Source: Streptomyces sp. ERV7 (lineage in GTDB: Bacteria > Actinomycetota > Actinomycetes > Streptomycetales > Streptomycetaceae). Taken from it: a DNA stretch of 64,000 bases. The DNA is taken from contig NZ_LYOY01000040.1 of NCBI RefSeq assembly GCF_001653515.1, positions 1 to 64,000 of the forward strand. The letters run 5' to 3'. Below the pieces are notes generated by a model that saw nothing but the letters and a program-made list of their open reading frames with translations, was not told the origin of the DNA and did no database searches. Below, one piece after another: positions 25,025-35,948 of this stretch (the first letter of the stretch is position 1; each line of letters opens with the position of its first letter). The position numbers and the translations under genes are program-made.

Positions 25025-26124
25025 GCGACCGCACCCCCCGTCAGCGCCTGCTCCCAGAAGGCCGTGCAGAAGCGGGAGAGGGGACCGCGCACTTCGCTGC
25101 CCGGTGGAGCTCCCTTCTCCTGGGCCTCCAGCAGGCCGTACTCCACCGGGAGTTCACCGGCCAGGGGCAGCCCCAGGGCGGCCGCCACCCACTGCTCGTC
25201 GAGCCCCGCCGCGTACGGACCGCGCACCACCGCCCGCAGGTCCCGCAGCACCATGCCGACCGAGGAGGCGACCCGGTTGGCCGCCGCGACCGCGCGCAGC
25301 TCGGCGGGGACGACCAGCAGTCCCAGATCGAGCTGGGCCAGCGCCTCCGCCACCGCGTCGTCCACACGCCTGGGCAGGTCGACGACCACGACGCCGCCGC
25401 GTCTGCGCGCGGCCGCGAGGACCGCTCGCATCGCCTCCGCCGGGATCGCCACCGAATCGCCCCGGTCCCAGCTGAGGACGCGCAGCGCGTGCAGATGCGG
25501 CAGCGACTCCTCCAGCGCGCCTCCGGCGACCCGGCCACGGGAGGCGGCGAAATCCGGCCACCGTCTGCCCTCGGTCTGCTCGCCCCCGAGCAGCACGTCG
25601 AGGCCGCCTCCGAGGGGGTCGCCGTCGATGAGCATGGTGCGCCGGCCGGCCCTCGCCGCGGTCACCGCCAGGGCGCAGGCCAGCGTCGACGCACCGGCCC
25701 CGCCCCGCCCGCCGACGACTCCGACGGTGAGCGCCTGGCGGCCCACGCCCTCCGCCGCGTCCGCGATCCGGTCGACCAGCCACTGCTCCGCGTCGGGCAG
25801 CCGCAGCACGTGGTCGGCGCCGATCTCCACCGCCCGCTGCCACACCCCGGGGTCGTCCTGGTCCCGTCCGACGAGCAGTACTCCGCGCCTTCGCGCGGCT
25901 CCGCGCACCCGGGTCGCCGCGTCGTCCCCGACCAGGATCAGCGGTGCGCTCTCCCAGCCGGACCGGCGCTCGGGCACCGAGTGGTGCACCTCGGGCTCGG
26001 CTCCGGCGGCGGCGCACAGCCGCAGCAGATCGTCGAGCAACGCCTCGTCCTCGGTGACGATCAGCGGCCCGGAACGCCGCCCCTGAACACCCGGTGACCG
26101 GTCGGACACGATGGGTCCGTCCAT
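25021..26124 (-). CDS. ssd: Septum-site-determining protein Ssd (MinD/CpaE-like)
   Basis: A 367-residue ParA/MinD-superfamily protein. An N-terminal receiver-like region (about 20-115) is followed by a deviant Walker A, GGRGGAGAST, and a Walker A'-like region TMLIDGDPLGGGLD. The Ssd family heads the actinobacterial Tad operon and in mycobacteria affects septum placement; in Tad systems the equivalent is CpaE, which localises the apparatus. ATG 26124 starts MDGPIVSDRSPG. The gene is first in the coupled ssd-tadA-tadB unit, and its promoter must lie in the 444-bp gap upstream. Confidence 0.85.
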   Translation of the reverse strand: MDGPIVSDRSPGVQGRRSGPLIVTEDEALLDDLLRLCAAAGAEPEVHHSVPERRSGWESAPLILVGDDAATRVRGAARRRGVLLVGRDQDDPGVWQRAVEIGADHVLRLPDAEQWLVDRIADAAEGVGRQALTVGVVGGRGGAGASTLACALAVTAARAGRRTMLIDGDPLGGGLDVLLGGEQTEGRRWPDFAASRGRVAGGALEESLPHLHALRVLSWDRGDSVAIPAEAMRAVLAAARRRGGVVVVDLPRRVDDAVAEALAQLDLGLLVVPAELRAVAAANRVASSVGMVLRDLRAVVRGPYAAGLDEQWVAAALGLPLAGELPVEYGLLEAQEKGAPPGSEVRGPLSRFCTAFWEQALTGGAVA

Positions 26125-26568
26125 GATCTCCGCCCCCTCTCACTGCGATTCCCCGTGTCCGCGGATCTCGCGAACTGGAATCACGGTGGAGCGGTTCCGG
26201 AAATAAAGTGGATCTTGGTCAAAAACTGTGGACAACTCGGCGGTTGTGAATATTCCGTTCACCTATACCGGTGACTTCCGGAGCGCACTGGAACCATTAC
26301 GCTCCGTCACGAGTCTGGACGGGTGAAGGGGAGGAGCCGACGCGGCCCGAGGGAGGGGAAGGATCGTGTGCGAGGCCCGAAAATGCATCCGGACATGCGA
26401 CGACCCCCGCCGGGGGGGAGAGCGGGGGTCGTCTCTCCGGCCGACTCGGGGGGGGAGGAGCCGGACCGGGTTAGCACGGTCGCGAACGATCCGTGACTTC
26501 CATGGTGTACCCGAGAGCCTTCTCAGGCAAACCCACACGCCCCAGCGTACGCCGAATGGTGGGCGCCT
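26125..26568. other. Divergent intergenic region ssd / HAD gene
   Basis: A gap of 444 bp with no convincing ORF. It should hold promoters for both genes. It contains a DnaA-box-like TTGTCCACA on the minus strand (26227-26235), an A-rich stretch near 26220, and a 12-bp inverted repeat (26399-26410 with 26422-26433) that could attenuate the HAD transcript. Confidence 0.6.
26399..26433 (+). terminator. Hairpin in the HAD gene leader
   Basis: Arms GACGACCCCCGC and GCGGGGGTCGTC, 11-base G-rich loop. It lies about 135 bp upstream of the HAD start and may be an attenuator or a terminator of a short upstream RNA. Confidence 0.45.
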
Positions 26569-27405
26569 ATGCTCGCCTTCGTGGAAAACCACTCCTTGCC
26601 GCGGACCGCCGCCTTCTTCGACTTGGACAAGACAGTCATTGCCAAGTCGTCGACTCTCACGTTCAGCAAGTCCTTCTATCAAGGGGGACTCATCAACCGC
26701 CGGGCCGTGCTGCGCACGGCCTACGCACAGTTCGTGTTCCTCGCGGGCGGCGCTGACCATGATCAGATGGAGCGGATGCGCGAGTATCTGTCGGCGCTCT
26801 GCAAGGGCTGGAACGTCCAGCAGGTGAAGGAGATCGTCGCCGAGACGCTCCACGACCTGATCGACCCGATCATCTACGACGAGGCCGCCTCCCTCATCGA
26901 GGAGCACCACACCGCCGGCCGCGACGTCGTGATCGTGTCGACCTCGGGCGCCGAAGTGGTCGAGCCGATCGGCGAGCTGCTCGGGGCGGACCGCGTGGTG
27001 GCCACCCGGATGGTCGTGGGCCCCGACGGCTGCTTCACCGGGGATGTCGAGTACTACGCCTACGGCCCCACCAAGGCGGAGGCCGTCAAGGAGCTCGCCG
27101 CCTCCGAGGGCTACGACCTGGCCCGCTGCTACGCCTACAGCGACTCGGCGACCGACGTCCCGATGCTGGAGTCGGTGGGCCACCCCTTCGCGGTCAACCC
27201 GGATCGGGCACTCCGGCGCGAAGCGGCCATCCGAGATTGGCCGGTTCTCATCTTTGACCGACCCGTTCGGCTCAAGCAGCGGCTGCCCGCGCTCTCCATG
27301 CCGCCCCGCCCGGCACTGGTCGCGGCGGCCGCCGTGGGCGCCGCGGCGGCCACCGCCGGACTCGTCTGGTACGCGAGCCGGCGGCGCGCGGCGGCCGCGA
27401 GCTGA
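26569..27405 (+). CDS. HAD-IB family phosphatase (SCO3558-like)
   Basis: A 278-residue HAD hydrolase. Motif I is FFDLDKTVI (first Asp nucleophile), motif II STSGAE, and motif III YAYSDSATDVPML; the cap lies between motifs I and II. The SerB-like subfamily removes phosphate from small molecules; the substrate here is unknown. A basic, hydrophobic C-terminus (about 245-268, Ala/Val-rich, then SRRRAAAAS) suggests membrane anchoring. S. coelicolor has a homologue in the same place that has been called morphological-differentiation associated, as I recall. It is divergent from ssd. ATG 26569 lacks a strong ribosome site; a GTG at 26581 (VENHSLPR) is an alternative. Confidence 0.85.
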   Translation: MLAFVENHSLPRTAAFFDLDKTVIAKSSTLTFSKSFYQGGLINRRAVLRTAYAQFVFLAGGADHDQMERMREYLSALCKGWNVQQVKEIVAETLHDLIDPIIYDEAASLIEEHHTAGRDVVIVSTSGAEVVEPIGELLGADRVVATRMVVGPDGCFTGDVEYYAYGPTKAEAVKELAASEGYDLARCYAYSDSATDVPMLESVGHPFAVNPDRALRREAAIRDWPVLIFDRPVRLKQRLPALSMPPRPALVAAAAVGAAAATAGLVWYASRRRAAAAS

Positions 27406-27821
27406 CCGCGGAGCACCACGTCCAGCGGCCCTCCGATCAGCACTGACCGATCTGCCCTGTTTGAACCTAAAAGTAAAGAAGTGCAGTCAGGGGTTCCGCT
27501 TCACCCCCGCCTGGAGTACAAATAAGGCAACGGCCCGCGAGACCTGGGACATCCGAGAGGATCACCTTCTACGCAACACGGCCCCACGGACCGAAGCATG
27601 GACATCGAGCACCCACGCGACGTCGACCCGTCGATTACGGGCCAGCCGCACCAGGTGACGGGCAGAAGTTCCCGACCTGATGGGCAACATTCGAGGACGC
27701 TTGGTAACACGGTGAACATGCCAGCGGCGGTACCGATCCGGTACCGCCGCAACCCTTTTCCGGCGCCGTGCTTCCGGCTCCCGCCTTCCCGCACCAGGCG
27801 CCGTGTCGTCCACGCCGCCGT
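27406..27821. other. Intergenic region with hairpin; no gene recognised
   Basis: A gap of 416 bp between convergent genes. The only strong structure is the palindrome at 27724-27750. An 80-codon plus-strand frame from 27598 has mixed composition and no family features, so it was not called. Confidence 0.55.
27724..27750. terminator. Bidirectional hairpin between convergent genes
   Basis: Perfect 11-bp arms GCGGCGGTACC and GGTACCGCCGC with a 5-base loop, followed on the plus strand by AACCCTTTTCC. Confidence 0.65.
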
Positions 27822-28649
27822 CTACGCCGCCCCGCGCTGAAGCGCCTCGCAGACGGCCGTCGACTCCCGTACACCGAGCTCGACCGAGCGCCCGCAGTAG
27901 GTGATCCACGCGGCCACGCCCTCCGGCGTCCCCGAGGCATAGCCGTCCAGCGCCGCCGCGTACGCCGCGCGCCCCTGCTCCGCGTGGCCGACCTCGGCCG
28001 GGCAGATCGACTTCGGGTCGAGACCGCTGCCGATCAGCACGATGCGCTCGGCGGCCCGCGCCACCAGCCCGTTGTACGAGCCGAACGGACGCAGGGCGAG
28101 CAGTTCGCCGTGCACGATGGCCGCCGTGACCAGCGCCGGGGCCGAGGAGCCCGCGATGATCAGCTGGGAGAGCCCCTCCAGGCGGCCCGCCACCTCGTCC
28201 GCGTCCGGCAGCGGCAGCTCGATCAGCGGCTCGTCGACCGGCTCGCCGTGCTGACGGGGCCGGCCGACCGCGTCGGCGGAGTCCGCCGCGGCGACCAGAT
28301 GCAGCCGGGCGAGCACCCGCAGGGGCGACTGCCGCCAGATGGAGAGCAGTTGGCCGGCCTCGGCGGTCAGCCGCAGGGCGGCGCCGACCGTGCGCGCCTC
28401 GCTCTCCGAGCCGAAGTCGCTGCGCCGACGCACCTCCTCCAGGGCCCAGTCGGCGCCGGAGAGCGCCGCGCTGCCGCGCGCCCCCCGCAGTGCCGCCTCG
28501 GAGGTGATCTCGTTGCTGCGGCGCCGCATGACGCGGTGCCCGTAGACCCGGTCGACGGCTTTGCGCACGGAGTCCACGGCGTCCGGGACACCCGGCAGCG
28601 AGCCCAGGGCGACAAGCGGATCGGCGGCCGACGAGGCGTTCGTACTCAT
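27822..28649 (-). CDS. Fic-like protein lacking the catalytic histidine
   Basis: A 275-residue mostly helical protein. ATG 28649 (MSTNASSAADP) appears close to leaderless. The segment GELLALRPFGSYNGLVARA aligns with the Fic motif (HPFxxGNGRxxR) but has Arg for the catalytic His and SYNGL for the nucleotide-binding loop, so AMP transfer is unlikely. Streptomyces homologues are often labelled oxidoreductase without support in the sequence. It is divergent, 102 bp away, from the MinD-like ATPase gene. Its function is unknown; a binding or regulatory role of a degenerate Fic fold is my inference. Confidence 0.7.
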   Translation of the reverse strand: MSTNASSAADPLVALGSLPGVPDAVDSVRKAVDRVYGHRVMRRRSNEITSEAALRGARGSAALSGADWALEEVRRRSDFGSESEARTVGAALRLTAEAGQLLSIWRQSPLRVLARLHLVAAADSADAVGRPRQHGEPVDEPLIELPLPDADEVAGRLEGLSQLIIAGSSAPALVTAAIVHGELLALRPFGSYNGLVARAAERIVLIGSGLDPKSICPAEVGHAEQGRAAYAAALDGYASGTPEGVAAWITYCGRSVELGVRESTAVCEALQRGAA

Positions 28650-28751
28650 AAGTAGCGAGGCTACGCGTCCGGGCCCCACACCCCACCTTCGAGTGGTCTT
28701 CTTCACTCGCCACCCCTACATTGCGCGGTCGCGCGATTACCGTTGGTGAAC

Positions 28752-29738
28752 ATGAAGATCGCTTTCGTAGGGAAGGGCGGCAGCGGCAAGACCACGTTGT
28801 CCTCGCTCTTCATCCGCCACCTCACCGCCAACGAGGCCGCCGTGCTCGCGGTCGACGCCGACATCAACCAGCACCTGGGGGCCGCGCTCGGCCTGGACGA
28901 GCCGGAGGCCGCCGCACTGCCGGCGCTGGGCGCGCAGCTGCCGCTGATCAAGGAGTATCTGCGCGGCACCAACCCCCGTATCGCCTCCGCCGAGACGATG
29001 ATCAAGACGACTCCCCCGGGCCGCGGCTCACGGCTGCTGCGGCTGCGCGAGTCGAATCCGGTGTACGAGGCGTGCGCGCGGCGGGTGGTGCTCGACGACG
29101 GGGACATCCGGCTGATGGCGACCGGCCCGTTCAACGAGTCCGATCTGGGAGTGGCCTGCTACCACTCGAAGGTCGGGGCGGTGGAGCTGTGTCTGAACCA
29201 CCTGGTGGACGGGCCGGACGAGTACGTCGTCGTCGACATGACGGCCGGGTCGGACTCGTTCGCCTCCGGAATGTTCACCCGTTTCGACATGACCTTCCTG
29301 GTGGCCGAGCCGACCCGCAAGGGCGTGTCGGTCTACCGCCAGTACAAGGAGTACGCGCGTGACTTCGGGGTCGCCCTGAAGGTCGTCGGCAACAAGGTGC
29401 AGGGCCCCGACGACCTGGACTTCCTGCGGTCCGAGGTCGGTGAGGACCTGCTGGTCACGGTCGGCCACTCGGACTGGGTGCGCGCGATGGAGAAGGGGCG
29501 CCCGCCGCGCTTCGAGCTGCTGGAGGCCGACAACCGGCTCGCCCTCCAGGCCCTGCAGAACGCGGCGGACGACTCTTACGAGGCGCGCGACTGGGAGCGG
29601 TACACCCGGCAGATGGTCCACTTCCATCTGAAGAACGCCGAGAGCTGGGGTAACGCGAAGACGGGCGCCGACCTGGCTGCCCAGGTCGACCCCGACTTCG
29701 TCCTGCGGGAGGAACTTGCCGTTCCGCTTCCGGGCTGA
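28752..29738 (+). CDS. MinD/CooC-like ATP-binding protein
   Basis: A 328-residue deviant-Walker ATPase: GKGGSGKTT at residues 8-16 and AVDADINQHLG. Switch II probably lies at VVDMTAGSDSFAS. The family (MinD/ParA/CooC) couples ATP binding to dimerisation, for protein positioning or nickel-enzyme maturation. No metal ligands or carbon-monoxide dehydrogenase genes are nearby, so CooC function is not supported. I chose ATG 28752 (MKIAFVGKGG); TTG 28743 and GTG 28746 are in frame and none has a good ribosome site. It is divergent from the Fic-like gene, which may indicate a functional pair. Confidence 0.82.
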   Translation: MKIAFVGKGGSGKTTLSSLFIRHLTANEAAVLAVDADINQHLGAALGLDEPEAAALPALGAQLPLIKEYLRGTNPRIASAETMIKTTPPGRGSRLLRLRESNPVYEACARRVVLDDGDIRLMATGPFNESDLGVACYHSKVGAVELCLNHLVDGPDEYVVVDMTAGSDSFASGMFTRFDMTFLVAEPTRKGVSVYRQYKEYARDFGVALKVVGNKVQGPDDLDFLRSEVGEDLLVTVGHSDWVRAMEKGRPPRFELLEADNRLALQALQNAADDSYEARDWERYTRQMVHFHLKNAESWGNAKTGADLAAQVDPDFVLREELAVPLPG

Positions 29739-29740
29739 CC

Positions 29741-29759
29741 CCGCGAGCGCGGCTCGCGG
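29741..29759. terminator. Bidirectional hairpin terminator
   Basis: Perfect 8-bp arms CCGCGAGC/GCTCGCGG with a 3-base loop, filling the 27-bp gap between two convergent genes. Confidence 0.65.
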
Positions 29760-29765
29760 AGGCGG

Positions 29766-31046
29766 TCAGCGTGCGGCGGCGTGCTTGAGGCCGGGCTGCG
29801 GAAGCGGCTTGGCCGGCTGGACCGGCACGGCGGGCTGGGCGGTCAGAAAGGCCGTCCAGCCGCCCTTCGGGGCCTCTCCGACCTTCAGCTGACGGAATTT
29901 GTCGAGTGTCGACGGGTCCTGCGCGTCCAGCCAGTCGGCGAGCTGACGGAACGACACGCAGTGCACCTCGCGCTTGACGCAGACCGTCTTGATCGTGTCC
30001 TCGACGGCCCGCATGTACGTGCCGCCGTTCCAGGACTCGAAGTGGTTGCCGATGATCAGCGGCGCGCGGTTGCCGTTGTACGAGCGGTCGAAGGCCTGGA
30101 GCAGGCCGTCGCGCATCTGATTGCCCCAGTACTCGTGCTGGTCGGCCTCGCCCGTCACCGCGCCCGACTGGTTCATATAGAAGTTGTAGTCCATGGACAG
30201 CGTCTGGAAGGCGCGGCCCGGTACCGGCACCAGCTGCATGGACAGGTCCCAGATGCCGTTGTCGTTCTTCTTCGGCCACACCTGGTCGTTGACGCCGCTG
30301 GTGTCATAGCGCCAGCCGAGCTGGCCGGCCGCCTGCACGAAGTTCTTGCGGCCCTCCAGGCAGGGGGTGCGGCCGCCGATGAGCTCCTTGTCGTAGTCGA
30401 ACGGGAGCGGCGCCTCCGCCCTGAGCCCGGTGTTCGACTTCCAGTTCTTCACGAACGACTTGGCCTGCGCGATCTCGCTCTTCCACTCGTCCACCGACCA
30501 GGTGCCGACGCCGCCGTCGTTCCCGCAGAAGTGGCCGTTGAAGTGGGTGCCGACCTCGTTGCCCTCCTGCCACGCCCCGCGCAGCTGGGTGACCGTGTCC
30601 TTGATCCCCTTGAGGTCGTTGAACCCGATGTCACTGCTGCCCGACGAGTGCTTGGGCGCGGTGTACCGCTCGCGCTTCTCCTCCGGCAGCATGTACACAC
30701 CGCTGAGGAAGTACGTCATCGTCGCGTTGTACTGCTTGCCGACCTCGCGGAAGTGGGAGAACAGCCGCTGGCTGTCCTCGCCCGCGCCGTCCCAGGAGAA
30801 CACCACGAACTGCGGCGGCTGCTGACCGGGCGCCAGCTTGCGCGGCTTCAGCACATGGGGCTGGAGCCCGGTGAACGCGGTGGAGCCGTCCCCGATCAGG
30901 CGCACGGCGCTCTTGGGCGCGGCGGCGGGCGCCGCGGGACCCGGCGCGGCCGCCTTGGTCCCGTTCCCTACCGAGCATCCGGCGGCGCCCGCGACCAGCG
31001 CGGCGACGACGGCCCCGGTGGCGATCCTCTTCGTGGCGGCCATCAT
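29766..31046 (-). CDS. Polysaccharide-deacetylase-like lipoprotein
   Basis: A 426-residue exported protein. ATG 31046 (a second ATG follows at once) has GAGGGTGGG upstream and gives a lipoprotein signal ending GAAGCS. The fold follows the NodB-like carbohydrate esterase family: VVFSWDGAGED, where Asp occupies the first metal/catalytic site, GNEVGTHFNGHFCGNDGG containing the metal-binding HxxxH, and late NHFESWNGG. Cell-wall or extracellular glycan deacetylation is likely, but the substrate is unknown. The very long insert between the HxxxH region and the C-terminus is normal for actinobacterial members. It is divergent from the SulP-carbonic anhydrase gene by 298 bp. Confidence 0.78.
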   Translation of the reverse strand: MMAATKRIATGAVVAALVAGAAGCSVGNGTKAAAPGPAAPAAAPKSAVRLIGDGSTAFTGLQPHVLKPRKLAPGQQPPQFVVFSWDGAGEDSQRLFSHFREVGKQYNATMTYFLSGVYMLPEEKRERYTAPKHSSGSSDIGFNDLKGIKDTVTQLRGAWQEGNEVGTHFNGHFCGNDGGVGTWSVDEWKSEIAQAKSFVKNWKSNTGLRAEAPLPFDYDKELIGGRTPCLEGRKNFVQAAGQLGWRYDTSGVNDQVWPKKNDNGIWDLSMQLVPVPGRAFQTLSMDYNFYMNQSGAVTGEADQHEYWGNQMRDGLLQAFDRSYNGNRAPLIIGNHFESWNGGTYMRAVEDTIKTVCVKREVHCVSFRQLADWLDAQDPSTLDKFRQLKVGEAPKGGWTAFLTAQPAVPVQPAKPLPQPGLKHAAAR

Positions 31047-31344
31047 CCGCCCACCCTCTTCCTCGCAGATCAGCAGATCCGAAGATCTCTCACACTGAAT
31101 GTCATCAAATCGCCGCAAAAGTGACACGCAGCATGAAGGAAGGGGGCGCGACAGGCCGCACGAAAAGCTGCTTATTCACCGTTGAGAGTGAATCGTTGGC
31201 CCATTTGCCCTAAATGCGAAGCGCTGACCTTTACTCTGCATTACGATTCGTTTACCGAGAGTTGAGAATCCCGCCGCTGCACGCCGTGACCCACGGCCGC
31301 GACCCCACATCCGCGACCGCGCTGCCCCGGAGGAGACGGGAAAC

Positions 31345-33663
31345 ATGTCTGCCTGCGTCCCCACCCGCACCCAGCCCCTCACTCACCCCGACAGTCAGCA
31401 GCATCCGCACGCCCCGCCGCCCAGGAAGGGAGGCCGCCGCTTCCGGATCGCCGGAGCCGATCTGTCCGCATCCGTCACCGTCTTCCTGCTCGCCGTCCCG
31501 ATGTCGCTCGGCCTCGCCGTCGCCATCGACGCCCCGCTGGAAGCCGGCCTCATCGCCGCCGGAGTCGGCGGCATCGTCGCCGGGCTGCTCGGCGGCTCAC
31601 CGCTCCTTGTCAGCGGCCCCTCCGCCGGACTCACGGTGGTGTCGGCCGAGTTGATCCAGAGCTACGGCTGGCGCACCACCTGCGCCATCACCGTGCTCGC
31701 GGGTCTGCTCCAGATCGCGCTCGGCTCGCTGAAGACCGCGCGCTCCGCGCTCGCCGTGAGCCCCGCCATCGTCCACGGCACCCTCGCCGGCATCGGCGCC
31801 GCCATCGCCCTCGCCCAGCTCCACATCGTCCTGGGCGGCTCCCCCCAGAGCTCGGCCGTCGACAACGCCCAGGCGCTCCCGGACCAGTTGGCCAAGGTGG
31901 GGCCCGCCGCACCCCTCGTCGGGGCGCTCACCATCGCCGTGCTCCTGACGTGGCCCCGCCTCCCCGGCCGCGTCGGCAAGGCGCTGCGCCGCATCCCGGC
32001 CGCGCTCGCCTGTGTGGTCATCGCCACCGCCGTGGCCGCCGTGGCCGCGCCCGGCATCGCCCGGGTCGACCTGCCCTCCTGGGACGCGCACGTCCTGCCC
32101 GAGCTGCCGCACGGACCGGTGGCCGGGCTGGTCGCCGCCGTGCTCACGGTGACGCTGGTCGCCAGCCTGGAGTCACTGCTCTCCGCCGTCGCGGTGGGCA
32201 AGCTGGCCGCCGAGCGGCCGGGGGCCGGCACGCCCGCCCGGGCCGACCTCGACCGGGAGTTGCGCGGACAGGGCATCGCCAACGCCGTCTCCGGGCTGCT
32301 CGGCGGAATGCCGGTCTCCGGCGGCGCGGTGCGCGGCAGCGCCAATGTGCGGGCCGGGGCGACCGGCCGCGCCTCCACCGTGCTGCACGGGGTGTGGGTG
32401 CTGCTCGCCGCCGGGCTGCTCGTGGCCGTCCTGGAGTGGATCCCGCTGGCGGCGCTGGCCGCGCTGGTGATGATGGTCGGCATCCAGATGGTGTCCTTCG
32501 CCCACATCCGCAACGTCCACAGGCACCGCGAGTTCCTGGTGTACGTGGCGACGGTCGCCGGGGTGCTCCTGTTCGGGGTGCTCCAGGGCGTGGTCATCGG
32601 GATCGCCGTGGCCGTCGCGGTCGCGCTGCGCCGGGTCGCGCGCACCCGGATCACGGTGCAGCGCCAGGACGACCTGTCGTATCTGGTGCGGGCGCGCGGG
32701 CAGTTGACGTTCCTCGCCGTGCCCCGGCTGACCCGGGCCCTGAACCACGTACCCCAAGGGGCGCGCGCCGTCGTGGAGTTGGACGGCTCGTTTATGGACC
32801 ACGCGGCGTACGAGGCGCTGCACGGCTGGCAGGACACGCACACCGCGCGCGGTGGCGAGGTGCGGATCACCGGCCGGTCCGGCGGGCGGATCGCCGAGCC
32901 CGCCTCCAGTTCGCAGAACTGCTGCCGGCCCTGGACGCCCTGGCGCAACCACCACTGCCACGACAAGGCGCCGGCGCCGAGGCGGCACGGGCACCAACTG
33001 GCCAGCGGGCTGAGCTCGTTCCAGCGCAACACCGCGCCGCTGGTGCGGGACGAGCTGGCGCGCCTCGCGCGCGAGGGGCAGCAGCCGTCCCAGCTCTTCC
33101 TCACCTGCGCGGACTCCCGGCTGGTCACCAGCATGATCACGTCGAGCGGTCCGGGCGATCTGTTCACCGTGCGCAATGTGGGCAACCTCGTGCCCCTGCC
33201 CGGCGCGGAGAGCGGTGACGACTCGGTGGCGGCGGCGATCGAGTACGCGGTGGAGGTGCTGCGGGTCGAGTCCATCACGGTCTGCGGCCACTCCGGCTGC
33301 GGGGCGATGCAGGCGCTGCTGAACAGCAAGCCGGACGCCCCGCAGACGCCGCTGCGGCGGTGGCTGCGGCACGGGACGCCGAGCCTGGAGCGGATGGCGA
33401 GCCGCAAGCACTCCTGGGCGCGGATCGCCGGGCGGCTGCCGGCCGACGCCGTCGAGCAGCTCTGCCTCACCAATGTGGTGCAGCAGCTGGACCATCTGCG
33501 GCGCCACGAGTCGGTGGCGCGGCGGCTGGCCGAGGGCACGCTGGCCCTGCACGGCATGTACTTCCATGTGGCCGAGGCCCAGGCGTACTTGCTGGCGTCC
33601 GACGACTGCGAGGAGGTGTTCGAGGGGGTGGGTCCGACGACCCTTGAGGCATCCTGCACCTGA
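31345..33663 (+). CDS. SulP-family anion transporter fused to beta-carbonic anhydrase
   Basis: A 772-residue fusion. Residues about 38-430 form the SulP membrane domain (AVPMSLGLAVAIDAPLEAGL, GSPLLVSGPSAGLTV), 430-535 a degenerate STAS-like domain, and about 545-770 a beta-carbonic anhydrase with zinc ligands in CADSR and HSGCG. The pair suggests bicarbonate uptake or export coupled to CO2 hydration at the membrane. The ATG is preceded by GGAGGAGACGGG, a very strong ribosome site. In the STAS-to-CA linker a short Cys/His-rich stretch (SSSQNCCRPWTPWRNHHCHDK) appears; I cannot tell whether it is native or a local sequence slip. The gene is followed by acs after 236 bp. Confidence 0.92.
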   Translation: MSACVPTRTQPLTHPDSQQHPHAPPPRKGGRRFRIAGADLSASVTVFLLAVPMSLGLAVAIDAPLEAGLIAAGVGGIVAGLLGGSPLLVSGPSAGLTVVSAELIQSYGWRTTCAITVLAGLLQIALGSLKTARSALAVSPAIVHGTLAGIGAAIALAQLHIVLGGSPQSSAVDNAQALPDQLAKVGPAAPLVGALTIAVLLTWPRLPGRVGKALRRIPAALACVVIATAVAAVAAPGIARVDLPSWDAHVLPELPHGPVAGLVAAVLTVTLVASLESLLSAVAVGKLAAERPGAGTPARADLDRELRGQGIANAVSGLLGGMPVSGGAVRGSANVRAGATGRASTVLHGVWVLLAAGLLVAVLEWIPLAALAALVMMVGIQMVSFAHIRNVHRHREFLVYVATVAGVLLFGVLQGVVIGIAVAVAVALRRVARTRITVQRQDDLSYLVRARGQLTFLAVPRLTRALNHVPQGARAVVELDGSFMDHAAYEALHGWQDTHTARGGEVRITGRSGGRIAEPASSSQNCCRPWTPWRNHHCHDKAPAPRRHGHQLASGLSSFQRNTAPLVRDELARLAREGQQPSQLFLTCADSRLVTSMITSSGPGDLFTVRNVGNLVPLPGAESGDDSVAAAIEYAVEVLRVESITVCGHSGCGAMQALLNSKPDAPQTPLRRWLRHGTPSLERMASRKHSWARIAGRLPADAVEQLCLTNVVQQLDHLRRHESVARRLAEGTLALHGMYFHVAEAQAYLLASDDCEEVFEGVGPTTLEASCT

Positions 33664-33792
33664 CCCGCACCCGGCCCCCACCCGGCCTGCATCTCACAGG
33701 GTGCGGAGCCGCGCGTTCCGCGCATGCCTGAACCCGGGGCGGACCTTGTCCGTGAGACCGTCTGATGACACGCCGATGACCCGGATCCCTTA

Positions 33793-33806
33793 TAGGTCTA
33801 AACCAA
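33793..33806. promoter_or_regulatory. DasR-box-like palindrome upstream of acs
   Basis: TAGGTCTAAACCAA (core AGGTCTAAACCA at 33794-33805) matches 10 of 12 bases of the dre core TGGTCTAGACCA bound by the GntR regulator DasR. It lies about 95 bp before the acs start, in a locally AT-richer stretch. A match to a short degenerate motif; regulation is a hypothesis. Confidence 0.35.
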
Positions 33807-33899
33807 TTTTCGGGAGACTCTTGTCACCCGGCGATTGGACTGATGAGCTATGGCCCGGGACACATAGGCACATAGGACGCCCTGGGAAAGGGAGATGTC

Positions 33900-35852
<1,953 letters not shown>

Positions 35853-35873
35853 GCGCGGGGTGGTTTTGTCGGG

Positions 35874-35902
35874 GCCCGGCTGCGCGGTGCGCGCGGCCGG
35901 GC
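35874..35902 (+). terminator. Terminator of acs
   Basis: GCCCGGC (35874-35880) pairs with GCCGGGC (35896-35902), with further GC pairing inside; TTCCGGCGTTTTGCC follows. It starts 22 bp after the stop codon. Confidence 0.7.
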
Positions 35903-35948
35903 TTCCGGCGTTTTGCCCCCCACCCCGCCCGTTCCCTTAACCCTCCGG

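Noticed and set aside
26227-26235. DnaA-box match as a chromosomal origin
   Set aside because: Single isolated box, and the other match is 22 kb away; no cluster or dnaA/dnaN genes.
27598-27840. 80-codon plus-strand frame after the HAD gene
   Set aside because: No ribosome site, mixed codon pattern, overlaps a terminator and the end of the Fic-like gene.
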